Assembly: GCA_013373205.1 (NCBI GenBank)
Contig: JABXIG010000003.1
Location: forward strand, 434,001-498,000
Direction: 5' to 3'
Source: Methylocystaceae bacterium
Lineage (GTDB): Bacteria; Pseudomonadota; Alphaproteobacteria; Rhodospirillales; Terasakiellaceae
Length of the DNA stretch: 64,000 nt
Made by a program: the position numbers and the translations under genes. Positions 25,931 through 35,486 of this stretch are shown here, piece by piece. Position 1 is the first letter of the stretch. The number at the start of each line of letters is the position of its first letter. The notes under the pieces are model-generated. The model saw only the letters and a program-made list of their open reading frames with translations. It did not search any database and was not told where the DNA came from.

Positions 25931-26983
25931 ATGGACTTTACGAGCGATAATATCTGCGGTGTGAGCACAGAAATTCTGGCTGCACTGTCGCTCGCCAATG
26001 AGGCGGAGACAGCTGCACCTTATGGGGCGGATGCGATGTCTATGACTCTGGATCAAGAGTTCTCGGACCTTTTTCAACGCGATTGCACCGTTTTTCCGGT
26101 TGTCAGTGGAACTGCAGCAAATGCCTTGGCTTTAAGTGCTTGCGTGCAACCATGGCAAGCCATCTTGACCCATGAAAAAGCCCATATTGAGATTATGGAA
26201 TGTGGCGCACCGGAATTTATCACAGGTGGTGCGAAATTAATCGGTGTTGCGGGGCAAAATGGCAAGCTGGATGTGGCTGCTCTGGAAAAAGCTGTCCGTC
26301 ATAGTGGACAAGGGTGTATCCATCGCTCCCAGATCGCTTGCATCAGCTTAACCCAAACGACGGATTCCGGAACGGTTTATAGCGTGGAAGAGTTGGCTGA
26401 AATCACCAATTTTGCTAAAAAAAACAAGCTTTTGGTCCATATGGATGGCGCACGTTTTGCCAATGCCGTTGTGGCTTTGGGGGTTGATACACATGAATTG
26501 GTTAAAGGCATTGATGTCTTAAGCTTTGGGGCGACAAAAAATGGCGCAATGAATGCAGAAGCAATTGTGTTCTTTAATAAGAAACTGGCAGATAACTTCG
26601 TCTTCCAAGCCAAACGCACCGGGCATGTGGTTTCGAAAGCCCGTTTTCTGGCTGCTCAGTTGCAATCCTATCTGGCTAATGATTTGTGGCTTCAAAATGC
26701 ACGTCGTGCCAATGGTGCTGCTGCTGAGCTTGCGGAAAAATTATCCTGTCTGAACGGCTTTACGATCCAGACACCGGTGGAAAGCAATCTGGTTTTTGCA
26801 CATGTCCCTGCGGCGCTTGCCTTTTGGCTGCAAGATCAAGGTGTTGGTTTTTACAGTGAAGAAAGTGAGCTGCTGGGGTGTCGTAAAATTCGTTTTGTCT
26901 GTGGTTTTTCTACAGCATCAGAAAAAATTGATAAGCTGAGTGCCTTGATTGAGACATATGAGCCAGTTGTCAAAGCGGCTTAA
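25931..26983 (+). CDS. Low-specificity L-threonine aldolase (beta-eliminating lyase family)
   Basis: This 350-residue PLP enzyme splits threonine or allo-threonine into glycine and acetaldehyde. The start MDFTSDNICGVSTEILAAL is characteristic. The PLP-binding Lys is in LSFGATKNGAMNAEA, preceded by VHMDGARFANAVVALG with the cofactor-ring Asp. The ATG at 25931 has GAGGAAG immediately upstream; the frame stays open further 5' but with A+T-rich low-complexity sequence. A divergently oriented cupin/XRE regulator converges on it, with stops overlapping by 4 bp. Confidence 0.9.
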   Translation: MDFTSDNICGVSTEILAALSLANEAETAAPYGADAMSMTLDQEFSDLFQRDCTVFPVVSGTAANALALSACVQPWQAILTHEKAHIEIMECGAPEFITGGAKLIGVAGQNGKLDVAALEKAVRHSGQGCIHRSQIACISLTQTTDSGTVYSVEELAEITNFAKKNKLLVHMDGARFANAVVALGVDTHELVKGIDVLSFGATKNGAMNAEAIVFFNKKLADNFVFQAKRTGHVVSKARFLAAQLQSYLANDLWLQNARRANGAAAELAEKLSCLNGFTIQTPVESNLVFAHVPAALAFWLQDQGVGFYSEESELLGCRKIRFVCGFSTASEKIDKLSALIETYEPVVKAA

Positions 26984-27555
26984 TCGGGTGTATCGACAAC
27001 TAAAATTGCGATGGCTTCTTCGGTGCTGTCATTGCGGATAGAATGCGGGAAATCGGCGCGGTAACGCACGGTTTCCCCTTCGTTTACGGGGATGTCTGTC
27101 TCGTTGGACGTAACTGTCATGTTGCCTTTTAATACGCTAAGATGTTCGACTGTTGCGTTGGTGTGCGCTGCTGAATCGAGTGCGCCGCCTTTTTGTACCC
27201 TCATTTCATACCATTCCAGATTAGAAACGCTTGAAACCGGGCTTAAAATTTTCAGGCTGCATTTACCATCCGGGCTTTTGATGGTCGGGGTAAAGTGGGC
27301 TTGTAAATGTTCGATCAACACTGGGGTGCTTTGATCCGTATCGGATTGTTCAAGAATATCGGCAATTTCAACGCCCAAGGCATTTGTCAGACTCCAGAGT
27401 GTTGCAAAGGTCGGATTAGTCTGACCACGTTCGATTTGCGACAGCATAGATTTTGAAATACCGGACGCTTCAGCTAGTTTATCCAAAGTGAGTTTTTGGC
27501 TTTTTCGCAAGGTTTGCAGCGCCTGACCGAGTTCGGGTGGTGTACGTTTTGACAT
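26980..27555 (-). CDS. XRE-family regulator with C-terminal cupin domain
   Basis: This 191-residue regulator has an N-terminal helix-turn-helix (LTLDKLAEASGISKSMLSQIERG, in two parts residues 20-42) and a C-terminal cupin (about 110-185: VQKGGALDSAAHTNATVEHLSVLKG and VNEGETVRYRADFPHSIRN). This is the SutR/PuuR-type architecture, where the cupin senses a small ligand. The ATG at 27555 with AAAGGA upstream is preferred to longer in-frame starts. Its neighbour genes suggest control of amino-acid metabolism, but the ligand is unknown. Confidence 0.88.
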   Translation of the reverse strand: MSKRTPPELGQALQTLRKSQKLTLDKLAEASGISKSMLSQIERGQTNPTFATLWSLTNALGVEIADILEQSDTDQSTPVLIEHLQAHFTPTIKSPDGKCSLKILSPVSSVSNLEWYEMRVQKGGALDSAAHTNATVEHLSVLKGNMTVTSNETDIPVNEGETVRYRADFPHSIRNDSTEEAIAILVVDTPD

Positions 27556-27714
27556 GTCAAAATCCTTTCTTTTGTTCGTTATACTGGAATTTTGCAAAAA
27601 AGTCAGATTTTTCGTGCCCCACATTAGAAAAGACAGTAAGCTCGGTGAAAAGAATAGCTTTAATTTGAATAAGTTGCGCGCAGATTGGGCTTCGGCCGAT
27701 TGGATAAGATAAAA

Positions 27715-30700
27715 ATGCAAAAGAACGCTTCTTTGAGCCTGAGGAATAAGACGTGGATAAAAGCAGCATTGGTGTTTGCCATTGGGGTGGCGCTGACCAT
27801 TGTTGTCAGTGTGTTTGTACATAATCTGCAAGAAGATCGAATATACGCCACAAACAAAGCGCTGACGGCTGAATATTTACATGCTTTGGAACGTGAGCTG
27901 GGTCGGAAGTCGCGTTATTTATCTTCTGTTGCATCACAAGTTGTGATTTCGACAACGGAAGATCGTCATCAGGATATTGTTAGAAAACTGGACCAGCTAA
28001 GCTATCTGACTACCAACGTATCAGATGAACGTGGCATTGATTTTATGGGGTTTATCCCTTTGACGGGGGGCTTTCAAGCCTCATCGGGTAAAGATTTAAT
28101 CACCGCTGATCCGTCAAACAAAAAATATGTCCTCGATTTTCTAAAAAGCCAGAAATCTTTATGGAAAGTCAAAGAGATTGTTCCGCTTAAAAATGAAACG
28201 GTCATTTTGGGCTGGGATAAAAAGGGCAGTACGAACGCACGTTTTCTGGTTATGGCTCATCCGTTTTTTCAAGATTTTGCTGTTGGTTCCGATATGGAAG
28301 GCGGGCGTCATTATCCAATGGGTTATGTCGTGGTCTGGGTCGATGTTGGCCAAATTCTTAAACGGAGTTGGGATGAAAAACGCATGCCGGACAACCTGCT
28401 TGATCTTCAGATCGGCGTCGATACCGGGGATAAGCTTTATGTATCCTATCAGTCGGGCCTGGTGGAAGTGTCAGATCAGCCTGATAAAAAACTGATTCAA
28501 ACTCCCGGTCATTCAATTCAGTTTAATATGCTTGGCAACTTGGCGATTTTGGAATTTCTGAGTTTAAAAACAAGGCAAGGTGATCTTTTCAGTTATTTCC
28601 ACTGGGGGGTTTTGGTCATTGGCGTGTTTTCAACTGCTTTATGGAGCCTGATGGCGATCCGCGTTGAAAAATATCAGACGAGTGATGATAGCACCCATAC
28701 GATTATGGATGATGTCAGTCAAAAACTGGCAGATGAAACCGCCCAACGACGTGTGGTCGAAGATGTACTGGCGATGAACCGGGCACGTTGGCATTTTATT
28801 GTTGATAACCTTCCGGTTGCTTTGTTTGCTGTAGAACGTTCCGGCATGTTTACTTTGGGGGAAGGACGTGGCCTGTCGGCATTGGGGCTGGAGCCGGGGA
28901 AGGTTGAAGGCAATTCCATCTATGAGGTTTTTAAAGATAACCCGGAACTGATTGGCATTATGCGCGAAAGTTTGTCTGGAGAAGAACGTCAGGAAATGAT
29001 CCAGATTAACCGCCATTGGTTTGATATACGTTTTTCCCCTGTAGTGACAGCAGATGGCAGCTTTGATGGAATGATCTGTGTGGCAACGGATGTCACAGGG
29101 GAGCAGAATATTCGTGCCCGTCTGGATAAGGTTAACCTGCATTTACGCGGCCTGATGGACAATGTTCCGACCGGGATTGCCTTTATACGTGGCGGGATTA
29201 TCCAATGGAATTCACGCGCATTGGAAGAAATTTTTGGCTATGATCATGATGCCTTGAAAGGACGCTCGCCTGAAATTCTCTATGATGATGTCGATGTGTT
29301 TAAAAAACTGGAAGTCGAAGCACGAAAAGATTTGCAGGAACGTAATAGTTTTATTCGCAAGGTCTTGTTTAGACGTCCTGATAAAAGCCGGTTTATGGCT
29401 GAGATTACCGGGCGGTTGGTGGACTGGTCCAATACAAGGGCCGGGACCCTATGGGTGATACAGGATTTAACCCGTTATCTGGAAGATGAAAAAGAACGCC
29501 GCCTATCAAAAACAGTGTTCGATAATGTTGTGGAAGGGGTGATGGTCATGGACTCATCTAAAGACATCATCCAGATCAATAAGGCTTTTAGTAGCATTAC
29601 CGGTTATCGTGAAAGTGATGTACTGGGGCAAAAACCCGCACTTTTGAAATCAGATAAGCATGACGAGTCTTTTTTTGAGAATATGTGGGATGTTCTTGAT
29701 CAAAAAGGTGAGTGGGAAGGCGAGATGTGGAACCGCCGTAAAAATGGCCAGACCTACCTTTCCTGGATGAATATTTCAGTTCTTCGCGATGAACAGGGCA
29801 ATGTGGAAGAATATGTATCCGTATTCAACGATATCACCTCACATCGTGAAACACAGGAGCAGCTGAACTATCAGTCGAATTACGACCTGCTGACGGGACT
29901 ACCCAATCGACATCTACTGGCGGACCGTTTTACACAGGTGGCTGCACAGGCCAAGCGCGAACAAAAGTCCTTTAGTCTGATCTATATGGATCTGGATAAT
30001 TTTAAATACCTGAATGAAAGCCTGGGGCTGGAAGTCGGTGACTTTATCATTAAAACCATTGCACAACGTTTGGATAAGACCTTGCGAAGTGTGGATACAG
30101 TTGCGCGCATCAGTGGGGATGAATTTATCATTCTGCTAGTTGGGGCAGGGGGGGAAGAAGCTGCGTCACGGGTGGTGGGCAATCTGGCTATGGCAATCAG
30201 TCAGCCGATTGAGGTGCAATCCCATGAAGACGATATTTTAATGTCGGCAAGCTGCGGTATCGCCTTGTATCCCAAAGATGGAACCTCTTTGGCTGAACTG
30301 ACGCCTAAGGCAGAAGCGGCCATGCATCGTGCCAAAGAAATTGAACGCGGGCTGTTTATGTTCTTTACAGAAGATATGAACACACGTGCGCAGGAACGTT
30401 TGCAGCTGGAAACAAAGCTTCGTAAGGCTTTGGATAATGATGAATTTGAACTTTATTATCAGCCCAAGGTTCATCTTGAAACAGGGGAAGTCTTTGGCGC
30501 AGAAGCCTTGATCCGTTGGAATAATCCAGAATTGGGCATGGTTGGACCGGATCGATTTATTCCGATCGCAGAAGAAACCGGGCTGATCGTGCCTATCGGG
30601 GAATGGGTTTTTAAAACCGCGTGCCAGCAGTTGAAAAAATGGCAGGATGGCGATCATCAGTTTATAAATGTCGCGGTGAATTTATCTGGACGGCAGTTTA

Positions 30701-31179
30701 CAAAGCCGGATCTGGCGCATGATTTGATTTCAATTATTAATGACTCGGAAATTGACCCTAGTTCTTTGGAGGTGGAGATAACTGAAAGCTTCATCGCCTC
30801 CAGCGAAACAGGTGTTGTTGATGCGCTTAATCTTTTGTCCAATATTGGTGTGCAGTTGAGCGTGGACGATTTCGGAACAGGATATTCATCACTTAATTAT
30901 CTCCATCGATTCCCGTTGGATATTATGAAGATTGACCGTTCCTTCATCATGCATATCGGGGAAGAAAGCCAAGAGGCAACCACGCTTAATCTGGCTAAAG
31001 CGGTGATTGCGATTGCGAAAAGTATGAATTTGAAAATTGTTGGGGAAGGGGTAGAAACCGAAGCCCAGCTAACTTTCCTGCGGGAAAATGGCTGTGATTT
31101 GATGCAAGGGTATTATTTCAGTAAGCCTTTACCTGTTGGTGAATTTGAAAATCTGCTAAAGTCCAAACGCACATTGTGA
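27715..31179 (+). CDS. Membrane c-di-GMP signalling protein, CHASE-PAS-PAS-PAS-GGDEF-EAL
   Basis: This 1154-residue sensor has TM1 at about residues 15-37 and a periplasmic CHASE-like region to about 295. TM2 follows (YFHWGVLVIGVFSTALWSLM), then three PAS-like domains (about 365-725), GGDEF (about 725-890) and EAL (from about 905). The cyclase signature is SGDEF near residue 800 with an intact inhibitory RSVD site five residues before it. The EAL part keeps EALIRW, EITES, DDFGTGYSSL, KIDRSF and EGVET, so phosphodiesterase activity is expected. Both activities may be present. The start with GGATAAG upstream is at 27715. kdsC follows 45 bp downstream. Confidence 0.92.
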   Translation: MQKNASLSLRNKTWIKAALVFAIGVALTIVVSVFVHNLQEDRIYATNKALTAEYLHALERELGRKSRYLSSVASQVVISTTEDRHQDIVRKLDQLSYLTTNVSDERGIDFMGFIPLTGGFQASSGKDLITADPSNKKYVLDFLKSQKSLWKVKEIVPLKNETVILGWDKKGSTNARFLVMAHPFFQDFAVGSDMEGGRHYPMGYVVVWVDVGQILKRSWDEKRMPDNLLDLQIGVDTGDKLYVSYQSGLVEVSDQPDKKLIQTPGHSIQFNMLGNLAILEFLSLKTRQGDLFSYFHWGVLVIGVFSTALWSLMAIRVEKYQTSDDSTHTIMDDVSQKLADETAQRRVVEDVLAMNRARWHFIVDNLPVALFAVERSGMFTLGEGRGLSALGLEPGKVEGNSIYEVFKDNPELIGIMRESLSGEERQEMIQINRHWFDIRFSPVVTADGSFDGMICVATDVTGEQNIRARLDKVNLHLRGLMDNVPTGIAFIRGGIIQWNSRALEEIFGYDHDALKGRSPEILYDDVDVFKKLEVEARKDLQERNSFIRKVLFRRPDKSRFMAEITGRLVDWSNTRAGTLWVIQDLTRYLEDEKERRLSKTVFDNVVEGVMVMDSSKDIIQINKAFSSITGYRESDVLGQKPALLKSDKHDESFFENMWDVLDQKGEWEGEMWNRRKNGQTYLSWMNISVLRDEQGNVEEYVSVFNDITSHRETQEQLNYQSNYDLLTGLPNRHLLADRFTQVAAQAKREQKSFSLIYMDLDNFKYLNESLGLEVGDFIIKTIAQRLDKTLRSVDTVARISGDEFIILLVGAGGEEAASRVVGNLAMAISQPIEVQSHEDDILMSASCGIALYPKDGTSLAELTPKAEAAMHRAKEIERGLFMFFTEDMNTRAQERLQLETKLRKALDNDEFELYYQPKVHLETGEVFGAEALIRWNNPELGMVGPDRFIPIAEETGLIVPIGEWVFKTACQQLKKWQDGDHQFINVAVNLSGRQFTKPDLAHDLISIINDSEIDPSSLEVEITESFIASSETGVVDALNLLSNIGVQLSVDDFGTGYSSLNYLHRFPLDIMKIDRSFIMHIGEESQEATTLNLAKAVIAIAKSMNLKIVGEGVETEAQLTFLRENGCDLMQGYYFSKPLPVGEFENLLKSKRTL

Positions 31180-31224
31180 TAAAGCCTGCACATTAAAAAA
31201 AATATCCATAAAGGGTCTATTTAA

Positions 31225-31743
31225 GTGACTGAACGTACAAAACTCGCCTTCGACCAATTTAAAGAACAGCTTAAAACCGTCAAACTTCTCAGTTTGGATG
31301 TGGACGGGATTCTCACGGATGGGGGGCTTTATTATACGGAAACCGGGGATGAGTTACGCAAATTCAACGTCAAGGATGGAATGGGGATGAAAAAGGCCCG
31401 TGAAGCCGGGATTGAATTGTGTATCATCAGTGCCAGTATAACAAATGCGATTCAGGAACGTGGTAAACGCCTTGGGTTAAAGCATGTCTATACTGGCGCT
31501 AAAAACAAGATCGAGATTTTGCAGAAAATCTGTGATGAGTTAGGGGTCAGCCTAGATAATGTGGCCCATATGGGTGATGATTTAAACGATATTTCAATTA
31601 TGGAAAAAATCGGAACGCCCATCACCGTTGCCGATGCCGTTGAAGCGGTCAAGGCCCACACCCTTTATATTACGCAGAAAAAGGGTGGTTGTGGCGCTGT
31701 CAGGGAAATTTGTGATTTGCTTGTGCAGATTAACAAGCCATGA
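31225..31743 (+). CDS. kdsC: 3-deoxy-D-manno-octulosonate 8-phosphate phosphatase (KdsC-type HAD)
   Basis: This 172-residue HAD phosphatase has motif I LLSLDVDGILTDGGLYY, motif II IISASITNAIQERG, and motif IV AHMGDDLNDISIMEKIG. Small size without a cap domain and the LTDG continuation identify the KdsC group, which releases phosphate from KDO-8-P in lipopolysaccharide inner-core synthesis. Related sugar phosphatases (for sialic-acid-like sugars) cannot be excluded because no kdsA/kdsD partner is adjacent. The start is GTG 31225. A strong bidirectional hairpin follows. Confidence 0.85.
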   Translation: MTERTKLAFDQFKEQLKTVKLLSLDVDGILTDGGLYYTETGDELRKFNVKDGMGMKKAREAGIELCIISASITNAIQERGKRLGLKHVYTGAKNKIEILQKICDELGVSLDNVAHMGDDLNDISIMEKIGTPITVADAVEAVKAHTLYITQKKGGCGAVREICDLLVQINKP

Positions 31744-31778
31744 TTAAAAAAACCGCAAAGTTCAACTTTGCGGTTTGA
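31744..31778. terminator. Bidirectional terminator between kdsC and a small gene
   Basis: AAACCGCAAAG and CTTTGCGGTTT form a perfect stem around a short TTCAA loop. An A-run lies on the left and a T-rich stretch on the right, so the hairpin can end kdsC (plus strand) and the 52-codon gene (minus strand). Confidence 0.85.
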
Positions 31779-31801
31779 AATCTTTTTATCGTCAGTTTTA
31801 A

Positions 31802-31960
31802 TTATTTTGTTGCTTCAGAAGCAGCTTCTCTGCTTTTAACAATCTGATCAATACGAACCTGCGTATCATCGTGATAGTTTTTACACGATGTTTTCAGTAC
31901 TTTCACAGTGTTGTGAAGCCACTTGGTTCTGAATTTTAGCGTTTCTCTGTCTTTATCCAT
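31802..31960 (-). CDS. Small basic hypothetical protein, 52 residues
   Basis: This short ORF lies between a terminator and the two-component genes and encodes MDKDRETLKFRTKWLHNTVK, then VLKTSCKNYHDDTQVR, ending in AASEATK. It is charged, helical and has no membrane segment. An in-frame ATG with GGA four bases upstream starts it, and its stop lies 24 bp before a T-tailed hairpin, so it looks like a complete gene. Small helical proteins of this kind are common in alphaproteobacteria; I cannot name the family. Confidence 0.6.
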   Translation of the reverse strand: MDKDRETLKFRTKWLHNTVKVLKTSCKNYHDDTQVRIDQIVKSREAASEATK

Positions 31961-32091
31961 CGTTCCACATCCCGGTTGATTGGTTATTTTTATAATAATT
32001 CAAAAGCAACTTTCAGATCAAGTAAATCTCGTTAAAGAAAAGTTAAAGTTTTATAAACGCGGTTTACCTTGTTTTTCAATAGTCTTGTATA

Positions 32092-32868
32092 TCAGAGCCG
32101 TCCGAAAAGTCCGATATCTACGAGGTAGTCTGTTAAATCCGTATCGAAGGTTTCGCCTTTTTTAATGATGTGGCTGCCAGCAGGCAGATCATCAAGCGTA
32201 ACGTCAGAAGAGGTAAGCAAAGCAAATGGAGTTTCTTTGGTCAGTTTGATGTCCTGAAGGACTTTCGCCAGTTCAATTCCTGTCATGTTACGGAATTCCT
32301 GATTAGAGAGAACCGCATCTGGTTGTAGATCCATAATCAGCCGGATGGCTTCGACGGGGCGGTCTGTGAAAGACAAGTCAAATCCGCAGGCCGCCAGTTC
32401 CTGACCAATGAGTTTACGCTGCACGCCGGGAGGCATAACCACCAGCACAGTGACTTTCTTTTTCTTTTGATCGCTGAATTCTGTGGTTTCTTCCTGAGCA
32501 TGGGGCAAGCGGGCCAGAATGATTTCGCGTTCACTTTCAGGCGGTTCCCTGCCCATATCCACAAGGGCGCGCATTTCATCTATGAAAAATTGAACCGCAC
32601 GCCATTGTTCCTGATTTAATCGCGGGGCTGCTTCGAGGAAGTCTTCCAGACGGTGGGCCACCAAGGTCAAGAGATGCATCCCGTGGGTTCCGGCAGAACC
32701 TTTGATACTATGGACATCGCGCTGTAACTGGAAGAACTGATCTCCGCGTTCACCGCGATCATTATAAATATTATCGATGATCTCATCGATGCCATCCAGT
32801 TTTTCCAGACTGCCTTCGATGAAGTCCTGTTTTAAGCGCGAGAGTGCCGCTTCGAGATCAAATTGCAT
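32092..32868 (-). CDS. Hpt phosphotransfer protein fused to a degenerate receiver domain
   Basis: This 258-residue protein has an N-terminal Hpt domain with the phospho-accepting His53 in RDVHSIKGSAGTHG. Its C-terminal part from about residue 137 folds like a response-regulator receiver (VTVLVVMPPGVQRKLIGQEL, LLTSSDVTLDDLP). The phospho-Asp position is Asn189 (DAVLSNQEF) and the acidic pair after beta-1 is replaced by MP. The receiver is therefore predicted to be unable to accept phosphate. It diverges from a receiver-containing gene across 193 bp, suggesting that the two act in one phosphorelay. Confidence 0.82.
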   Translation of the reverse strand: MQFDLEAALSRLKQDFIEGSLEKLDGIDEIIDNIYNDRGERGDQFFQLQRDVHSIKGSAGTHGMHLLTLVAHRLEDFLEAAPRLNQEQWRAVQFFIDEMRALVDMGREPPESEREIILARLPHAQEETTEFSDQKKKKVTVLVVMPPGVQRKLIGQELAACGFDLSFTDRPVEAIRLIMDLQPDAVLSNQEFRNMTGIELAKVLQDIKLTKETPFALLTSSDVTLDDLPAGSHIIKKGETFDTDLTDYLVDIGLFGRL

Positions 32869-33061
32869 TTTTATTATCCCCCAGAGTTGATACTTTAATC
32901 TTATAATCTCGTTATAAAGTCGTAAAGCTTTCTCGTATCGTGATGAGCAGATTTTCGTTTTTTTTACTGTTTCCTTTAATAACGCAATCCGTGGAAAAGA
33001 TATTTCCCTCTAAAGACAATTAACTGCTATCTTAATTGTAATTGTTAAAGGTAAGCGTGTA

Positions 33062-33997
33062 ATGAAAAAATATAGTTTTGATCAGATTGAAATCCTGATT
33101 GCAGATAAGAACCGTCAATTGCGCGCCAGCCTGAAAGGTGTTTTGCATCAGGCCGGGTTTCGTAAAATTTTTGATGTCGCCACTTTGGAACAAATGGTTG
33201 ACCATATCAAAGTCAAATGCCCGGATTTATTGCTCTGTGATATCTCTTTGGAAGATGGCGATGTTTGCAAAACCATTCGACAGTTAAGACATAATCAATG
33301 TGGGCCAAATCCTTTTTGCTCGGTCATTCTTTTCATTGATGAACCGACACCGGAAGTAGTGCGCGCGGCTTCCGAAGCAGGCTTGGATGATTTACAGGTT
33401 AAACCCGTTGTCGCGCAAAAAATTCTGGATCGGGTGAAGTATCTGGTAGAAAAACGCAAACCTTTTGTGGTGACGACAGATTATGTCGGTCCGGACAGAC
33501 GTAAAGGCAATCGCCCCGGTAGTCTACCTGTCCCTTCCTTACCTGTACCAAATAGTATGGAAGAAAAAGCCAAGGGGAATTTTGTTCAGCAGGATTTTCA
33601 AAAAAGGGTCAATGAAACGGTCTGGGAAATTAACGCGCAGAAGATTGAACGTCATGCTTTTCAGATCGGATATCTGGTTGAACGCATTGTGCCGGCGTAT
33701 CGCGAAGGGCAGATCAACCGGGAAAGCATGGGGCAGGTGCAGCGCCTTGTTGAGGTCTCAAAAGATATTAGCAAACGGCTAGCCGAAAGTGACTATACCC
33801 ATATCGCCGAACTGGTCGCGACCTTAAATAAGGTGGCGCAATCTTTATGGAACAGTGGCACGATGCCGAAAATGAAAGACCTGAACCTGTTGGCAGAATT
33901 ATCGGCGGCCATTTCAGCAACCTTTAAGGCGCAGAACGTATATTCCAGCCTGACTGATGAGATTTCCAACACCGTTGGAGAAAAATATAAAGATTAA
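33062..33997 (+). CDS. Response regulator with CheY-like receiver and helical output
   Basis: This 311-residue protein has a receiver domain at residues 8-130 with Asp15 in LIADKNRQLR, the phospho-acceptor Asp60 in LLLCDISLEDGD, and the conserved Lys in LQVKPVVA. A YVGPDRRKGNRPG motif at about 145 is a linker seen in many alphaproteobacterial receiver proteins. The remaining 150 residues are mostly helical with no DNA-binding or enzymatic motif recognised. It is divergent from the Hpt protein gene, the likely phospho-donor. Confidence 0.82.
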   Translation: MKKYSFDQIEILIADKNRQLRASLKGVLHQAGFRKIFDVATLEQMVDHIKVKCPDLLLCDISLEDGDVCKTIRQLRHNQCGPNPFCSVILFIDEPTPEVVRAASEAGLDDLQVKPVVAQKILDRVKYLVEKRKPFVVTTDYVGPDRRKGNRPGSLPVPSLPVPNSMEEKAKGNFVQQDFQKRVNETVWEINAQKIERHAFQIGYLVERIVPAYREGQINRESMGQVQRLVEVSKDISKRLAESDYTHIAELVATLNKVAQSLWNSGTMPKMKDLNLLAELSAAISATFKAQNVYSSLTDEISNTVGEKYKD

Positions 33998-34059
33998 GAG
34001 AATTGGCATGCAAATTGCTGATTCTATTAAAAGTCTTATCGGCATAACAAGAGGTTCAT

Positions 34060-34815
34060 ATGGCGCGCTTCATCCCTTTAAAAAGCATGATCCTGTTTTT
34101 TGGATTGATGTTTATCTCTTCCACAGCATGGGCGGATAAAGTCTATGTGGCGGTTGCAGCTAATTTTACGGCCCCAGCAAAAGAAATAGCCGAAGCGTTT
34201 GAACAGGAAACCGGACATCAGGCGGTCTTGAGTTTTGGTTCGACCGGAAAGCTCTATATTCAGATTATAAACGGGGCACCCTATGGTGTTTTTCTAGCTG
34301 CGGATGCTGCTCGCCCAGAACGTCTGGAACAGGAAGGTGTTGCCGTTTTGGGCAGTCGCTTTACCTATGCTAAAGGCAAGATCGTCTTATATAGTCGTGA
34401 TGATGATTTAATTCAGGGATCCCCTGATGTGTTGGGGCAGGAGGCGGCCTTTCAAAAATTGGCCATCGCCAATCCAAAGACAGCTCCTTACGGTTTTGCG
34501 GCGATTGAAACCCTGAAGCATTTGTCAGTTTACGAACAAAATAAAGACAAACTGGTCAAAGGTGACAATATTGCCCAGGCTTATCAGTTTGTCTTTACCC
34601 AAAATGCCCAAGTCGGATTTGTTGCTTTGTCACAGGTGATAAATGAGGCAAAAGGGTCGCGCTGGATTGTACCGCAGGATTTTTACAGCCCAATCCGTCA
34701 GCAGGCTGTTTTGTTGAAGCAAGATGCAGATAACCCAGCGGCACAGGCGTTTGTAACATTCTTGTCGGCTGATGGCGCACGTGCGATTATTAAACGTTTT
34801 GGCTATGGGAATTAG
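34060..34815 (+). CDS. modA: Molybdate ABC transporter substrate-binding protein
   Basis: This 251-residue periplasmic protein has a signal peptide ending in STAWA and the ModA fold. KVYVAVAANFTAPAKEIAEAF and VLSFGSTGKLYIQIINGAPYGVFLAADAARPERL contain the oxyanion-binding Ser residues, read here as two separate motifs. The segment NPKTAPYGFAAIETL is also typical. AAGAGG upstream supports the start. No modB or modC gene is next to it, so the permease and ATPase must be elsewhere or be supplied by another oxyanion system. Tungstate binding is possible. Confidence 0.88.
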   Translation: MARFIPLKSMILFFGLMFISSTAWADKVYVAVAANFTAPAKEIAEAFEQETGHQAVLSFGSTGKLYIQIINGAPYGVFLAADAARPERLEQEGVAVLGSRFTYAKGKIVLYSRDDDLIQGSPDVLGQEAAFQKLAIANPKTAPYGFAAIETLKHLSVYEQNKDKLVKGDNIAQAYQFVFTQNAQVGFVALSQVINEAKGSRWIVPQDFYSPIRQQAVLLKQDADNPAAQAFVTFLSADGARAIIKRFGYGN

Positions 34816-35159
34816 GCGCGGATATTAATGCCGTTGTTGGCATCCTGCCCTGCAAGCGTGCTGGCCAGAAAGCGCCCCTGATTAGCATATAGGTAGGCAA
34901 CAGAACTAAAGATACCCGAACCTGCGCCATAATTTTCCTGAAAGCCGGGGAGCAGGGAAGCTGACGACGAATAAGGGTCTTCTAAAGGGCGGTAGCGTGC
35001 TGGCATAGGGCGGTCGGGATAATACGTGCCATCAATGACTTCTGCCTTAAAGCCAACCGGAACTTCCCCTGTGCCTGTAACCGGGCGCATCGGTTGCGCG
35101 CCTCCTACAAAGGGGCTGTAACTGATTAAGGCTTGTGTTGCGTCAATGAAGCTCATCAT
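34812..35159 (-). CDS. Hypothetical protein, 115 residues
   Basis: The product is Pro/Gly/Tyr-rich and low in charge, with no membrane helix or signal peptide: MMSFIDATQALISYSPFVGG at the start, then TYYPDRPMPARYRPL and a C-terminal FLASTLAGQDANNGINIRA. Composition and size resemble small alphaproteobacterial flagellum-related or envelope proteins, but I recognise no family. It converges on modA with a 4-bp stop overlap. Confidence 0.5.
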   Translation of the reverse strand: MMSFIDATQALISYSPFVGGAQPMRPVTGTGEVPVGFKAEVIDGTYYPDRPMPARYRPLEDPYSSSASLLPGFQENYGAGSGIFSSVAYLYANQGRFLASTLAGQDANNGINIRA

Positions 35160-35486
35160 ACACCTGCTGTTAATAGCACCTAATTATAGCAAATTATGCT
35201 TTAATTTACGAGATATAAGATCAATGGACAGGGCGACTCAGGACGTTGCTTTCACCTTCTGGTCATCTGCGGATGAGATTATCTCTATCTGAGCGGGCAA
35301 AGGACTGGCAAAGAGGCAGAGGTAAACAATGTTTTTTGAGGCAGGTAAACTGTTATATTTCATGCGAATTATCTAATTAAAAGATTGAAATGCAAGCAGA
35401 AAGAGCTCTTGAGGAGACGTAATTATTTGTATAGGCATCACAATTGTGATTGTATGTTAGATAAGTGTAATCAAGAAAGGTGGGGA
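35160..35486. other. Intergenic stretch, no gene seen
   Basis: This is A+T-rich sequence between two start codons pointing away from each other, so it must hold promoters for both. Open frames running into the following gene lack ribosome sites. No repeat or hairpin stands out. Confidence 0.4.
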
